A stretch of 64,000 nt of DNA from Muscardinus avellanarius. Lineage: Eukaryota > Chordata > Mammalia > Rodentia > Gliridae. Numbering within the stretch: position 1 is the first letter of the stretch; each line of letters starts with the position of its first letter. The DNA lies in contig OY726569.1 in assembly GCA_963383645.1 (NCBI GenBank), positions 79,341,211 to 79,405,210 on the forward strand. Direction: 5' to 3'. The translations under genes and the position numbers were made by a program. Positions 21,949 through 31,240 of the stretch are shown here, piece after piece. The notes under the pieces are model-generated. The model saw nothing but the letters and a program-made list of their open reading frames with translations, did no database searches and had not been told where the DNA came from.

Positions 21949-24706
21949 GAAAGAAAAAGAAAAAAAATCCTGGGGTCCAAAGCTCATTGTGCTTCCCTGG
22001 CCATAATACAATCCCCCTGATTGATTAGGCTGACTTAATGAAACTACACTTCTAATCTTTCTCCCCAGAATCCTGGGAAATATATACCCTCATGTTCCTC
22101 CGTGAGTCAGAGATTCCTTTAATCTGAGAAAAAGGAAGAGCCTTCAGTATCATGTAGCCTAATGCTCCCATCTTACAGACAAGGAAACTGAGGCTCTGAC
22201 ATCTTTGGTAGCTGTTGCCTGAACCGCACTAAAAGCATCACAAGGGACATGCGAGTGGGTCCCTCCCCAAGTCGCAAAGAGCATAATATTGTGCCAGTTC
22301 CAAAGGGCATAGTGTGGAGGGGGGAGCCCATGGTCAACGAGAGCTGGTACCTGTTGAGTGGCCCAGGGTTCTGGCCTCAAGCTTCAGGGCGTGGCAAGCC
22401 CCGGGAGAGAACAGTCAGTCTATGTGGCAGGCAGGACAGCAGAGGGTGTTCCCAGCCCACAGAGGCCGTCACGCGTGTGCCTGCGCACGTCCCTACACGC
22501 CCCCTCTCCCACGGCGCAGTGGGAAGCCTCAGCAGCGGTGTGTGGCCGCTCTGCACGTCTTGGCGAGGCAGGGAGGGAGGAGCAAGGCAGGGGGCCTGGC
22601 ACGGGCCTCTTGCCTTCTGCACGTATGTCTTTTTGGCAAACATCTCATTGCCCTTTGAAGATTCCCTCTTGATGCAACCCAGGGCGGGGAGGGAAGGGGC
22701 CAGGGAGGGCGCGACTCATGTTCTGTCTGTTTGTAATCAATGGAAAGGCCTGGTCAGATCCCTGCAGCTCTCCCTGGGCTGGGCTGCCGGGGAGGGCCCT
22801 TCTCCACACCGATTCTCTTGATTCCTGGCCTGCTGCATCCAGCTCCCAGACCCCCAGTCTGGACCCTGGCACTCACACCTAGCCTACCCTCCAAGACCCC
22901 ATCTGCACCCTTAGAGCATGCTGGGAAGGGGCTCTCAGCCAGCTGGATGAACCCTCACTCTACTGGCCTGCCTTCTGAGTATGGGTGACCCTGGCGGAGG
23001 ACTACAATCCTCTCCAGGCTGCTGGGTCACGACGGGTGGGTTGCTCATACCCTGCTGACGCCATCCAGCTTATAGACTCTCCCCAACTTATTACTATTAT
23101 TATTATTTGCACTACTAGGGATGGAACCCAGGGGCATTCTACCTCCGAGCTTCACCCCCAGCCCTATTTTTTATTTTTTATTTTGAAATAGGGTCTCATT
23201 GAGTTGCAAAGGGCCTAAGTAGCTGAGGCTGTCGGTGAACCGTGATGCTCCTGTCTCAGCCTCCCAAATGCTGGGATTACAAGTGTGCACCACCATGCCT
23301 GGCCTCTCCCAAACTTATTATCAGAAGGCACCCACCCTGCATGCCAATCTTTTCCTGTCCTCTGCCGGAGCTTGGGAGGAAAGAAGAGAGGGGCTGAGCA
23401 CGCAAACCCGCGGCCTTGCTGGCTTACCTTCCACCTCCGACGAGACGTTCCCGGTAGACAGGGCCCACTGCTGCGGACATAAAAGTGCAGAGAGGACGGG
23501 GTCACCTTGGGGCTCTGTCTCTGGGGCCAAATGTGATGGCAGGAGGCTAGAGCCCCCGCGAGCTCTTCCCTGCCTCTGTCCCGAGCTGCCTCTTTCCAGA
23601 TGCAACAAGAAACTAAGTGGACCCTGGGCAGGTCCCACCTCTCTCTGGCCTCAGTTTCCTCATTTGGAAAAAGGGGGGGAGGCTGGAGGCCTCCGGTGTC
23701 CCAAAGATCTTACAGTCCTGTGGGGTCTCCTTCTACCCAGCCCCCAGGCCAGGCTTCTGGGCTCTGTACAGCCCGCCTTGGCTGAGCGCCAGAGCCCAGG
23801 GGGAGGTGATCAGCTGGTGGGAGCTGAGGGGCTGGGGCAGGCGGCGCCAGGAGCTGGTGCTGCAGTAACGTTACACCTCTGGCCAGCTCTGCAGCAAGCT
23901 GGCTGACGGCTGGGCTGCTCGGCTGGGGACCACCCAGCCCACCCGCTCCTGAGCTGAGGCTGGGGACTCCCAGGGCAGTGGGGCAGGGCGGTGGGAAGGG
24001 AGCTCATTGGCTTTGTCAGGATTTCACTGCCCAAGCTGGCCTCCAGCCAGACTCACCCAGCTCCTGGGAAAAGGGCCCTGCTCGCTTCCCCAGGCCCTGC
24101 ACTCAGGACCTCCAGCCACCCACCCGGGAGAGAGGGCACAGGGGACCCCTTGTCTCATCCCCAGCCCACCCAAGAGTCCCCAGCTCAGTCCTGAGCTTCG
24201 GTTGGGGGCAGGGCCTCTTCTCCCCACCAAGAGTCTCTTCAGCCAGCTTCCTCCCCGCCAGGCCAGGTCAGAGGTCCTGGGGGCGCCTGGCTGGCCACGG
24301 GGCCTCGACCCTGACCACAAGGCCAGGGAACTGCCTGGGATTAGTGGACAGATGCTTTTAGCAAAGCCACTAGGGCTCCAGGGGCCAGACAGGAAACCTC
24401 CCTGTGGCTTCCCTGCCCCCACTAAGACAGCCCCCTGGAGCTGAGGACAGCCCGGCCTGAGGCCTGAGGTCTCCTCCCCGAGGACTGGGCTCCAGTCTGG
24501 CCTGGGCTTCAGTCTGACCGCTGTGAAGTGTGTGGACATCCCAGGAGGTGCCGCTCCCTGGAGCAGGTCGACTTCCCTTCCCAGGCCGAGGAGGCAGATC
24601 CCATCCAGGGACCGGTGGGAGGAGCTCTTACCTGAGGGCGCACAACGGGCAGCGCCAGACCCGCCAGGAGCTGCAGGAAACAAGTGAGGAGTCGAATGGC
24701 TGGCAT
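11490..24706 (-). CDS. PGF: PGF, placental growth factor (7 coding exons, spliced)
   Basis: Secreted dimeric VEGF-family ligand; in the known family it binds VEGFR-1 (FLT1) and, through its basic tail, neuropilin and heparin. Joined exons 24706-24632, 23470-23428, 18538-18342, 18176-18100, 16334-16305, 16199-16137 and 11517-11490 give 513 nt, 170 residues plus TAA, the length of human PlGF-2. All junctions are GT/AG. Residues 1-18 or so are a signal peptide. The cystine-knot core holds C52, C77, C83, C86, C87, C94, C128 and C130, and residues 75-87 fit the PDGF/VEGF signature P-x-C-V-x3-R-C-x-G-C-C. N-glycosylation sequons lie at N33 and N101. Exon sizes 197 and 77 nt match the VEGF family's exons 3 and 4. 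Skipping exon 6 stays in frame and gives 149 residues (PlGF-1 type). Introns are about 1161, 4889, 165, 1765, 105 and 4619 bp. Every key residue is present and no frame break is seen, so it looks functional. Confidence 0.98.
11988..12211 (+). repeat. B1-dID SINE in PGF intron 6
   Basis: GGCTGGGCATGGTGGCAC head. The ID arm ends TCTCTAGTACCAC, then AAATAA repeats. Confidence 0.9.
12359..12823 (+). repeat. Nested pair of B1-dID SINEs
   Basis: An outer copy (12359-12510 and 12767-12823) is split in its A-rich middle by a younger copy (12511-12705) with a 60-nt CA tail (12706-12766). The outer ID arm resumes with GAGCTGGAGGTGTAGC. Confidence 0.85.
12830..13560. other. Unique A/T-rich intronic block
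   Basis: The stretch 13180-13560 is free of recognisable repeats and rich in TAAT/ATTA cores, for example TTGCTTAATTATGTG and ATCAACTAATTGAAA. It is a candidate conserved element within PGF. A short diverged ID stub may sit at 12911-12945. Confidence 0.4.
13579..13690 (-). repeat. (GT)n and old ID element
   Basis: About 44 nt of GT repeat, the reversed CA tail, followed by a diverged reversed ID arm (CAGGATCTTGCACAGCC ... GTCCCAGCTCC). Confidence 0.75.
13860..14051 (-). repeat. B1-dID SINE, short-middle subfamily
   Basis: Flanked by TTGCTGTTTATTT at 13847-13859 and 14052-14064. It carries the marks GGGGTTCCTGGAAACCC and CTCTTAAACCAGCGCAGC of a distinct subfamily. Confidence 0.93.
14140..14397 (-). 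repeat. B1-dID SINE with a duplicated ID end
   Basis: A 40-bp ID stub (GTGGTACTGGAGATTGAACC) and a T16 run precede a whole reversed copy. The target duplication ATATATGGACTTT lies at 14129-14141 and 14398-14410, enclosing both. Confidence 0.88.
14460..14893 (-). repeat. Nested pair of B1-dID SINEs with (GT)n
   Basis: A GT run of about 43 nt, then an outer copy (14504-14573 and 14756-14893) split by an inner short-middle copy (14574-14755). TTATTCTT is repeated at both ends of the inner copy. Confidence 0.88.
15154..15361 (+). repeat. B1-dID SINE ending in a G-run
   Basis: Head GCTGAGTGTGGTGGTGCAC. The ID arm ends CAGGACCACT and is followed by G10 rather than an A-tail. Confidence 0.88.
16137..16199 (-). 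CDS. PGF: PGF exon 6: alternative heparin/neuropilin-binding exon
   Basis: 63 nt, acceptor CTTATTGCAG and donor GTGAGTG. Residues 142-161 are a strongly basic run ([16 protein letters not shown]), then T-D-C-H and the split Q162. This is the PlGF-2-specific insert. The frame is only seen when the exon is entered in the phase left by exon 5; an overlapping acidic frame is a shadow. Exon length is a multiple of three, so inclusion or skipping both keep frame. Confidence 0.95.
16305..16334 (-). CDS. PGF: PGF exon 5: linker, residues 131-141
   Basis: 30 nt between a pyrimidine-rich acceptor ending TTTTTCGTAG and donor GTAAGTG. It encodes PLREKMKPE flanked by split arginine codons, identical to human in this segment. 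Intron 5 downstream is only 105 bp, the usual compact layout next to the alternative exon 6. Confidence 0.96.
16335..18099 (-). other. PGF intron 4, with remains of a PlGF-3-like exon
   Basis: 1765 bp, GC-rich and free of recent SINEs. The minus-strand text at 16658-16614 encodes [15 protein letters not shown], close to the end of the human PlGF-3-specific insert. A TAG at 16685-16683 and the lack of a GT donor at the expected end argue against use. A long plus-strand frame at 16670-17383 is judged spurious. Confidence 0.65.
18100..18176 (-). CDS. PGF: PGF exon 4: end of the cystine knot, residues 106-131
   Basis: 77 nt, acceptor TTCCTGCAG and donor GTAGGTC. It encodes the strand [15 protein letters not shown] with C128 and C130, which close the knot. 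The last codon (R131) is split AG|A across the next intron. Residues 110-114 (PIVGR) differ from the human RSGDR-type loop. Intron 3 upstream is only 165 bp. Confidence 0.97.
18342..18538 (-). CDS. PGF: PGF exon 3: cystine-knot core, residues 40-105
   Basis: 197 nt, acceptor TTCCCGTAG and donor GTAGGCA. It carries C52, C77, C83, C86, C87 and C94, the loop that contacts VEGFR-1, and the N101-V-T glycosylation sequon. Differences from human are conservative; for example, residues 62-64 read ATE and residue 67 is D. It ends in phase 0 at Q105. Confidence 0.98.
19540..19690 (+). repeat. MIR in PGF intron 2
   Basis: GGCTGTGTGACCTTGGAGAG followed by CACTTAACCTTTCTGGG and TTCCTCAGCTGG in the usual MIR order. 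Confidence 0.75.
21085..21175 (+). repeat. MIR fragment
   Basis: CAGGTTCTTCATCTGTAAAAT with the downstream drift typical of MIR. Confidence 0.5.
21266..21475 (+). repeat. B1-dID SINE
   Basis: Head with two small deletions (CACATCCCAGTACTTGGAGG); complete ID arm; AAAAC repeat tail. Confidence 0.9.
21481..21883 (+). repeat. Nested pair of B1-dID SINEs
   Basis: Outer copy 21481-21615 and 21801-21883. The inner copy (21616-21800) is of the short-middle subfamily (GCTGGGTTAAGAGACCC, GAAGGGTTTCCAGGAACCCC). Confidence 0.87.
21884..21967. repeat. (GAAA)n microsatellite
   Basis: About 84 nt of purine repeat with GAGA interruptions, at the tail of the outer SINE. Confidence 0.95.
23087..23302 (-). 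repeat. B1-dID SINE in PGF intron 2
   Basis: Imperfect duplication CTCTCCCCAACTTATTA / CTCTCCCAAACTTATTA at its ends. It lies about 125 bp from exon 2. Confidence 0.9.
23428..23470 (-). CDS. PGF: PGF exon 2: mature N-terminus, residues 26-40
   Basis: 43 nt between acceptor ATGTCCGCAG and donor GTAAGCC. It encodes [14 protein letters not shown] and the first base of V40. The N33-V-S sequon matches the glycosylated Asn of the human protein, where it reads N-G-S. The exon is short and leaves phase 1, as in other members of the family. Confidence 0.96.
23471..24631 (-). other. PGF intron 1
   Basis: 1161 bp, GT...AG. It is GC-rich and free of SINEs, with a MIR-like scrap around 23636-23670 on the plus strand (CTCAGTTTCCTCATTTGG). 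Nothing else is recognised. Long plus-strand frames here reflect base composition. Confidence 0.8.
24632..24706 (-). CDS. PGF: PGF exon 1 coding part: signal peptide, residues 1-25
   Basis: The ATG at 24706 opens a short N-region, then a leucine-rich core (residues 5-19) typical of a secretory signal. The exon ends CCCTCAG|GTAAGAG in phase 0. The start is preceded by GAAG, so position -3 is A but +4 is C, a moderate Kozak context. It aligns residue for residue with the human signal peptide through the '[12 protein letters not shown]' stretch. Confidence 0.97.
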
Positions 24707-25030
24707 CTTCTCAGAAGTCCTGAGCCAGGGGGCTCCAAGAGAAAATCACCATGCTCCTCCCGCTGGGGGATCTCCTGGCACAGGAGGGACCTGAGTTAGG
24801 GGCTGGATGTTCCCCCCACTGCTGCCCCGAGGTCCCCTCTGGTGGTAGCCTGAGCATCCTTTGGAAGCCCGGGGAGTCAGGAGGCGGCAGGTAAGGCTGT
24901 GGGCGCGGTACCTGGTGAGCAGCGGCGCGGGCGGGTCCGGCAGCGAGGGGCTGGGTCGTCCTGGAAGATCCTCCGGCTCCCGTGAGACCCCAGGTCCTCT
25001 CGTGGCTGGGCAGAAGTCTGAAGATGCAGT
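24707..25030 (-). other. PGF: PGF 5' untranslated leader (upstream limit approximate)
   Basis: The leader runs unspliced into the ATG. The text just upstream of the start (CTCCTGTGCCAG, then the GGAGCATGGT context) resembles the human leader as I remember it, including the distance. The cap site is not visible; about 320 nt is a guess from the human mRNA. Confidence 0.6.
24711..24752 (-). other. Upstream ORF in the PGF leader (13 codons)
   Basis: ATG at 24752 in the context GGAGCATGG (A at -3, G at +4, strong) reads MVIFSWSPLAQDF and stops with TGA at 24713-24711, 4 nt before the main ATG. Such a layout would favour reinitiation or leaky scanning control of PGF translation. An ATG at 24857 is in the same frame and would give a 48-codon version. 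Confidence 0.75.
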
Positions 25031-25400
25031 TTCCTGCTCAGACAGCAGCTCCCTTCTGGGACTGAAGCTTGTCTGCGACTGGGTTTCAAGGCTGTGCATC
25101 GGGGCGGGGCTCCAGGCCACCCCGCCCACCCAGCCTCCAGCCCCGAGGCCCCGAGTGAGGCCGAGTTCCGAGCCGGCCCGCGGGCGGCGCAGCTCTGAGA
25201 GCGCCTGGCCGTGCGGGCTGGAAAAGGGCGATCGCAGCTCTGAGGGCGCCTGACGCCAAAACTAGCCTGCCTCGGGGGAGGCAGCCCAGTCCGCTTGGCC
25301 AGCCTCCTCCAGGTGTGGCGCCCAGCGTTTGCCATCGAAGTTCAGGACTCGGGCGGGGACGGCAGCGCTGGATCCCTAGGAAGGCAGCAACTTGGTCTGG
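24890..25400 (-). promoter_or_regulatory. PGF promoter region, small CpG island
   Basis: CpG-dense DNA, thickest at 25139-25260, lies directly upstream of the leader in an otherwise CpG-poor window. No TATA box at a sensible distance was seen. A 20-bp sequence is repeated with one mismatch at 25188-25207 and 25233-25252, and could hold paired protein sites. Confidence 0.65.
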
Positions 25401-26723
25401 CCCTTTAGAGGCCGCCCCCTGCCCTCCCCACGATTCTGGGTCGGGGGGGTGGGAGCGGCTGCGAAAGCATTGCTAACCCCGTTTTATAGATGAAGAAACT
25501 GAGCCTGGGAGTGTGCCCCTCTTGCTTCTGTTGACTTATATGTGCAGGTTTGAAAGGTACATCTGTGAGCGGGTGAGGCGCACACCCCTGCCAGTGCTTC
25601 CCGGGAACCGGCAGAGACAAAAACCAAGCTACGTGACTCCAGAACCGTCTCTCCACCAGACCTACCGCCCGCAGGCAGGCAGCAGCAACCCAGAAGTGGG
25701 CGGCCACAGGAAGCACCTTAGGGCACCCACTATTCCTTCCCAGGAAGCGCCTCTGGCCTCCCTGCCAGGCCCACCCAGCAGGGTGGGGAGTGGTCTGGCC
25801 TGATGTCTTGCCTCTTGGTCCCAGGTGAAGGAGGAACTATTCCATGCAGCAGGGGTGGGGTGATGGGCCACTGGGTGTCTGCATGCCCATGGTCATTTGT
25901 GCGTGGCTGTGAAGAGACACATCAGGTGGGGTGCCCACTGGTATCTACATAGGACTCCGTGTGTGGGTCCTTGGGTATCTCTGTAGGCTTCTGTGGTGTG
26001 GCATGTGTCTGCCATGTCTCCGGATGTTCAGAGGTGTGTCTCTGAGCACGAAGTGCATTGGGATTGTGAGTCTGCGTGCCTGCCCTCCTCTCAGGCTGCA
26101 GTGTGCAACCGTGCGTGTCTACACGCTTGAGTGTTGGTCTTTACCACCACCCATCATGGCCCTCTGTGCCTAGCTCTCCGGCTGTAAGAACTTGGCAGGA
26201 TTTAGAGGCATGAGCTGGCTGTGCCTGGGGCTGGTAGGGGTCAGTGGGGGAGGAGAAGGGTCTGAGAGGTGGTCCCTCCAGCTCACATGTCAGCCAGAAG
26301 CAGCAGCCAGCTCTCACCCCAGTGACCTCTGCGTCCGCTGCCTGCCTGCCCACCCACGAGGGGCCACCACCAGGGACTCTGCCTCCCTGCCCAGCCAGCC
26401 CTAAGCATGGAGACCCAGGGCCAGAGGCCAGTCACCGGCCAGTAAGCGGGGGCTGAAAAACGCTTTCTGACGAGCTCCAACATGATAGGGCTCTTAGTGT
26501 AGGCTGATTTCTTCCTGGTCCCAGAGTCATGGTGGAAGGTCCCTGTGCCTGTGTATAAGGGTAAGTAGGTGTGTGCTGTGGATATCTGCATCATATATGT
26601 TTGCTCATAACGTCTCTCTGTGTGTATGTTTGTCTATTTTGGATTTGTTTTGTGGTCATATATGTGTATGGTGCACAAGCACGTGTATTTAAGTATCCAT
26701 GTTACATATGCTTGTCTATACTG
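25401..26723. other. Unique DNA upstream of the PGF promoter
   Basis: 25475-25500 is a MIR scrap (GTTTTATAGATGAAGAAACTGAG). 25900-26160 and 26560-26710 have loose TGTGTG/TGTCT text. I see no gene; overlapping frames of 60-100 codons carry no domain. Confidence 0.5.
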
Positions 26724-26936
26724 ATTTTTTTTGTGTGTGGTACTGGTGATTGAACTCAGGGGCAGTCTACCTTTGAGCCATACCCCCAGCCCTATTTTTT
26801 ATTCTTTATTTGGAAACAGGGTCTCACCAAGCTGCGGAGGCCCCACTAATTTGCCAAGGCTGGAGGTGAACCTGCGATCCTCTTGTCTCAGCTTCCCAAC
26901 TACTGGGATTACAAGCATGTACCACCACGCCCGGCT
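26724..26936 (-). repeat. B1-dID SINE
   Basis: Reversed ID arm (GAGCCATACCCCCAGCCC) to reversed head (CACCACGCCCGGC). Confidence 0.92.
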
Positions 26937-27027
26937 CGTATATTGAAGATTTTCAACACTTATGTATTGGGCATATTTGTCTATAACTGTTTTTATATAT
27001 AGGAGCGTGAGTGTATACATTCATTCA

Positions 27028-27243
27028 TTCATTCTTTTTTTTATTATTTTTTGGTGATACTGGGGATTGAACCCAGGGGCATTCTACCTCTGAGGTACAC
27101 ACCAGGTCTTTTTACTTTATTTTGAAACAAAGTCTCACTGAGTTGGGAGGACCTCACAAGTTACTGAGGCTGGCAGGAAGCCTGCCATCCCCCTGATTCA
27201 GCCTCCCAAGTACTGAGATTACTAGCGTGCGCCACCACGCCCC
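27028..27243 (-). repeat. B1-dID SINE
   Basis: Preceded by CATTCATTCATTC, which partly recurs after the head (CCATTCTTTCATT), suggesting the target duplication. Confidence 0.9.
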
Positions 27244-27451
27244 ACCATTCTTTCATTTATGGCTTATTACTTAGTCCTACTGTGCTCTAGGCCCTGGCCC
27301 AGGTGCACATTTACACTCGTGTGTGGGGTGTAGATGGCTGGGGATGCTCCAGAGTGACCTCAATACCTTTGGGCAAGGCCTGTGATTCCCATGAGTTCAC
27401 CTCAGGCTCCTGTGGCCAGACCACAGACCATGCCTTTCTAAACCTAGCTTC

Positions 27452-27565
27452 TGCTCTGGAGCTGTAAGTCAGTGGGAGAGTGCTTGCCTAGCATCTAAGA
27501 GGCCTTAGGTTCAATCCCCAGCACTGCCAAAAAACAAAAACAAAAAAGAAGAGGAAGAAAAAGAC
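27452..27565 (+). repeat. Solo ID element with A-rich tail
   Basis: GAGCTGTAAGTCAGTGGGAG, then TGCTTGCCTAGCATC, then GGTTCAATCCCCAGCACTGCC and an (AAAAAC)n tail. It is the classic ID form, closer to the tRNA-derived master than the arms in the composite SINEs. Confidence 0.9.
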
Positions 27566-30500
27566 ATTAAACCCAGCTTCCTGGTTGCGAGGTGAATTAG
27601 CTAGGGTAGACCAGGTGACCGAAACCAAAGTGACTCCAGAACTCCCATGGCTTGAATGAAATTTATTCTGACCTCCAGTCCAGGGCAGGTGTACCAGCCA
27701 CTCTGCTCTCCTGGGTTGCGGCCTCAAGTCACAGCATTCGCTATCTGAGCCTGCTCCCTCCACCTGGAAGGTGGAAATGGTAACAGCGACGTGAGGACTG
27801 AGCAAGCATTTGGGTGTAAGCAACGGTAGCTGTTAAGCAGGATTTCTAATTCAAGTTTTGATTCTCCCTGGAGAAACGAATCACTAGGTATAGAACATAG
27901 TTTTTGACGGCATGGAAAGGGGACAGGTTAAAAAAAACAAAGAAGCGTCTGCTTCTGCCAACTGTAGAGGAGCAAGAGGGTGCTGAGGCGTGTGCACGCA
28001 CACGCACGTGCACGCACACTAAAACTCTCCATCGCAATATCAGCGATCAGTCCGCAGCTGTCACCGAGGCCCTGAGTGGCTCCACCTGCTAAGAGGATGG
28101 CAGCGTCAGTGTGCACAGTTCAACACTGAACTATTTATCACCACAACCCTTTGTTCTTATTTCAGAAGAGAGAACCCATATTTATTAAGCACCTATTATA
28201 TACCAATCAGTGTGTCAGTGCTTTATTTTTTTATTTTCATTTTTTGGTGATACTGGGGGGGTGGAACCTAGGGGCTTTTCTACCTCTGGATGGTTGCTGT
28301 GTGGGCGGGAGTAAGGCAACTGCGCTGGAACACGAGCGCTGAGCCGTGGAAACCTGCACCCTGAGCAGCCATGGGCTCTGGCCTGTGCGCTCCGCTGCCT
28401 GGCTCCCGAGGCTGCCCGAAAACTCAAGGCTTCCCACACCTTGTATTAGTCATGCTTTGTCTGAAACACCTGCCCTAACCCATCCCAACTTCTTGGCTCT
28501 CGGCTTCCTGACTCATTTTCCCATTTTGGGCTAGCCTCTTCAGTGTCTTGACCCTCTGAACTGTTTTTCCCTCCTACGACCTTTCCTTCTCTGTAAGGAC
28601 AATTCCGTGTCGGCCTCTGGAGATGGGTCTCAGTGGCCCTGGGTAAGTACCGAGACCCGGACCTGGGGGTAGCCAGGGGCAGCTGAGAAGTGGCCTGTCC
28701 AGGAACTAAACCCTTTGCCTTCCTGACTGGCAGCGCAGCCTTGGGCCGGGGCCTCTCCACAGCATAGGCTAGGCCTGCTTTACCGCCAATAGCTGCCCAG
28801 ACTCAGCAGTGAGAAAATGCTCGTTAGCCTCTTCCATCTTCTCCTCCTGCCTCCTGGGCTGGGATTCCTTGCAGACCAGCCTGTCTTCACCCTGAGCCCT
28901 TCTTCTCTGCCTGCACCTCTTCCTGGCAGCAGCCCACGGCTTCCCTGTCACCAGCCCTGAGTGAGACATCCAGGTCCCCACGGCCCTTGGATTGCCCATC
29001 CCTCGTGGCACTAAACTGTCGGTATCATAGTTGCCCCGTTGTTTATAAGATCTGAGCAGGCAGGTGTCATGTCTCTGTTCACCTGCGTCCCTCACGCTCA
29101 GTGCCCAGCAGGGCGCACAGTAGGGGCTTGAGTGGTATGTGTTGAGTTGTGCCAATCTTCAGAGACTCTTCCTCTCCCCACAGGGAAAATGTCCCACGTC
29201 TGTCTGCCCATTCCTGACTCAGAGGCCCTTCAGCTCTTCTGAAGGGCCCCTCCTAGGCCACACTCGGACCTTGCAACCTGGGTGGGCTTCTCGGTGGGGG
29301 TCAGTGTGGGAGAACCACCTCCCATTATAGTAATCATGTGCTGGTTGGTCACCACCGGCCCCAGGGGACCCAGCTCATGCCTCTGCCAGAGACCAGAACC
29401 CAGTGGGAGGCCTGGGTGGGGCAGAGCAGGAAGGGGGCAGGAGACGTCCCCAGGATGACCAAGTGGTTCCCAGGTCAAGAAGCAAGATGGCGCCTGCCAC
29501 CAGGGCTGGGAAGGAAGAAGGCCCGGCTAGGTGCCCACAGCCTTGTCCCAGGCTTCTGGGGCGACGTGTTGTCACCAAAGGAATGGAAACCTGTACTTTG
29601 GGAACTTGGCAGCCAGGGCTGGGTTTTTCGTGTTTTCTGTAATTATTTCCCTTTTGTTCTCCCTTAGCATTTAGTAAAGCCTTTTGTGAAAATGTGCCAG
29701 CTGGTCTCAGCTGCGCGAAGAGGAGCCACAAAGGGGGACTCTGTGCATGCTTGGCCCTGCGCGTTAATGGAGGGCCCGGCTTAGTGGTGGCAGCAAAGTC
29801 AAGGACCGCCAAGGGCAGGGGGAGGCTCTGGGGTCACTGCCAACGCCTCGGGTGCAGATATTATCCTGACATAAGTCTCTTCCAGCATCTCCCCGGCTCA
29901 GCCTCGATGGCCTGAGTTGTACTGGAGCCTGGAGGCCTGGAGGGCCAGCCTGTCCCAGCTGCTTCTGAGGAAGGGCATGTGGACCCTAGTGGTGTGGGAA
30001 GGTCTGGCAAAATCCAGAGAGAGAGGAGGGCACCTGCTGTGCTCCATCTACCCGGCAGGGGGGCAGCCCACCCCCAGCCAGGGGCTGCTGTCGAGGAACC
30101 AGGCTCAGGAGCTGGTGAGGGCTCCTCCTGGCCACCTCTCTGTCCTGTTATCACGACGCGGGGTCCTTTCTGAGCCTCCGTGCCCCTGCTGTCTGTTGCC
30201 CTCTGGGGATGGACACCCGCGGGTCCCTGCACACCTGCCTGGGACCTACCGCATCCTTATTTCTTGTGGCTGCTCCTCCCTCTCCTCCTAAGCCCTCTCT
30301 CAGCTGCTCTGAGGAGAGGCCCGGGAGACCTTCCTTCTCAGGAACAATCACCCCTTTCTCTCTGTTGTGTAAGTGATCCATGAGGCGGGAAGCTATTTGT
30401 AAGTAATCGGCTGTGATGTGGAACGGAGCCTTGAAATGGAGAACCTGAGAGCCCACAAGAGCTCGGGGAGTCCGCCTTTGGACGACAGCTGGGCGGCTCT

Positions 30501-30893
30501 GCTTCACAGTCTCTGGTGGGGACAGCAGGTCACCCCTGTTCCTCCCCTCACTCTGCTGGGAGGTCTGAGGGTGCTGGCGGGCCCAAGCGCTCCTATGCAC
30601 GGCGTGCTGCTCTTTCTGTGTGGAAACCTCCATCCGCCTTCGAGGGAAGTGTTACTGTCCCCACATTTCAGATAGGAAATAGAGGCTCAGCAAGGTGAAG
30701 TCGCTCACGCAAGGTCCCTCCGCCTGCGAATAGCAGAGGCGAGGGATGAGGACAGGCTGAGGTGAGACGGCAGCTTTGTAAGGAAAGGTGGTCAGGAGTC
30801 GACTTCTTTCTAACTGCATGGCCTTTGAGCAAGTCTTTGGTTTTCTCGCTGTGTTGTTGCTGTTTTTATATTTTTGTTGTGTTTTGTTATTTT
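27566..30893. other. Mostly unique intergenic DNA
   Basis: 27590-27830 may be an old LTR piece. 27975-28020 is an alternating GTGCACGCAC tract. 28162-28230 is MIR-like (ATTTATTAAGCACCTATTATATACC). 28236-28292 is a reversed ID stub. 30655-30720 is MIR-like. The rest is GC-rich and unassigned; frames up to 160 codons show no domain and no shared direction. Confidence 0.45.
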
Positions 30894-31093
30894 ATTTGTT
30901 TATTTATTTATTTTTGTGGTACTGGGGTTCCTGGAAACCCTTCTACCTCTGGGCTACACTCTCAGACCCATTTTTATATTTTTATTTGGAAACAGGGTCT
31001 CTTAAGCCAGCGCGGCTGACTTTGAACCCGTGGGATCCTCCAGTCTCTACTTCCCAAGCATGGGGATTACAAGCGTGCGCCACCACGCCTGGC
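30894..31093 (-). repeat. B1-dID SINE, short-middle subfamily, perfect duplication
   Basis: GTGTTTTGTTATTTT at 30879-30893 and 31094-31108. The target is the T-rich middle of an older SINE whose head follows. Confidence 0.95.
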
Positions 31094-31108
31094 GTGTTTT
31101 GTTATTTT

Positions 31109-31240
31109 GAAACAGGCACTCTCTAAGTTGCCCGGGCTGGCTTCAAACTTACTGCCGAGGCTGGCCGCGAACCTCTGTTCCTCCTGTCTCAGCCCCCCCA
31201 GGTACTGAGATGATAGGCGTGTGCCACCGCACTGCCCGGC
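31109..31240 (-). repeat. Older B1-dID head piece
   Basis: GAAACAGGCACTCTCTAAGTTG to CACTGCCCGGC. It is the host copy of the preceding insertion; its ID arm is not visible. Confidence 0.75.

Larger units (their letters stand above)
18539..23427 (-). other. PGF intron 2
   Basis: 4889 bp. 18.6-21.2 kb is mostly unique, with a MIR near 19540-19690 and an A/T-richer block at 20290-20400 that looks like a possible control element. 21.27-21.97 kb is a SINE and (GAAA)n cluster, and 23087-23302 is another SINE. Confidence 0.8.

Noticed and set aside
25207..25222. GCM1-like site in the PGF promoter (GTGCGGGC)
   Set aside because: Only six of eight bases fit the usual motif, and such matches are common in CpG-rich DNA.
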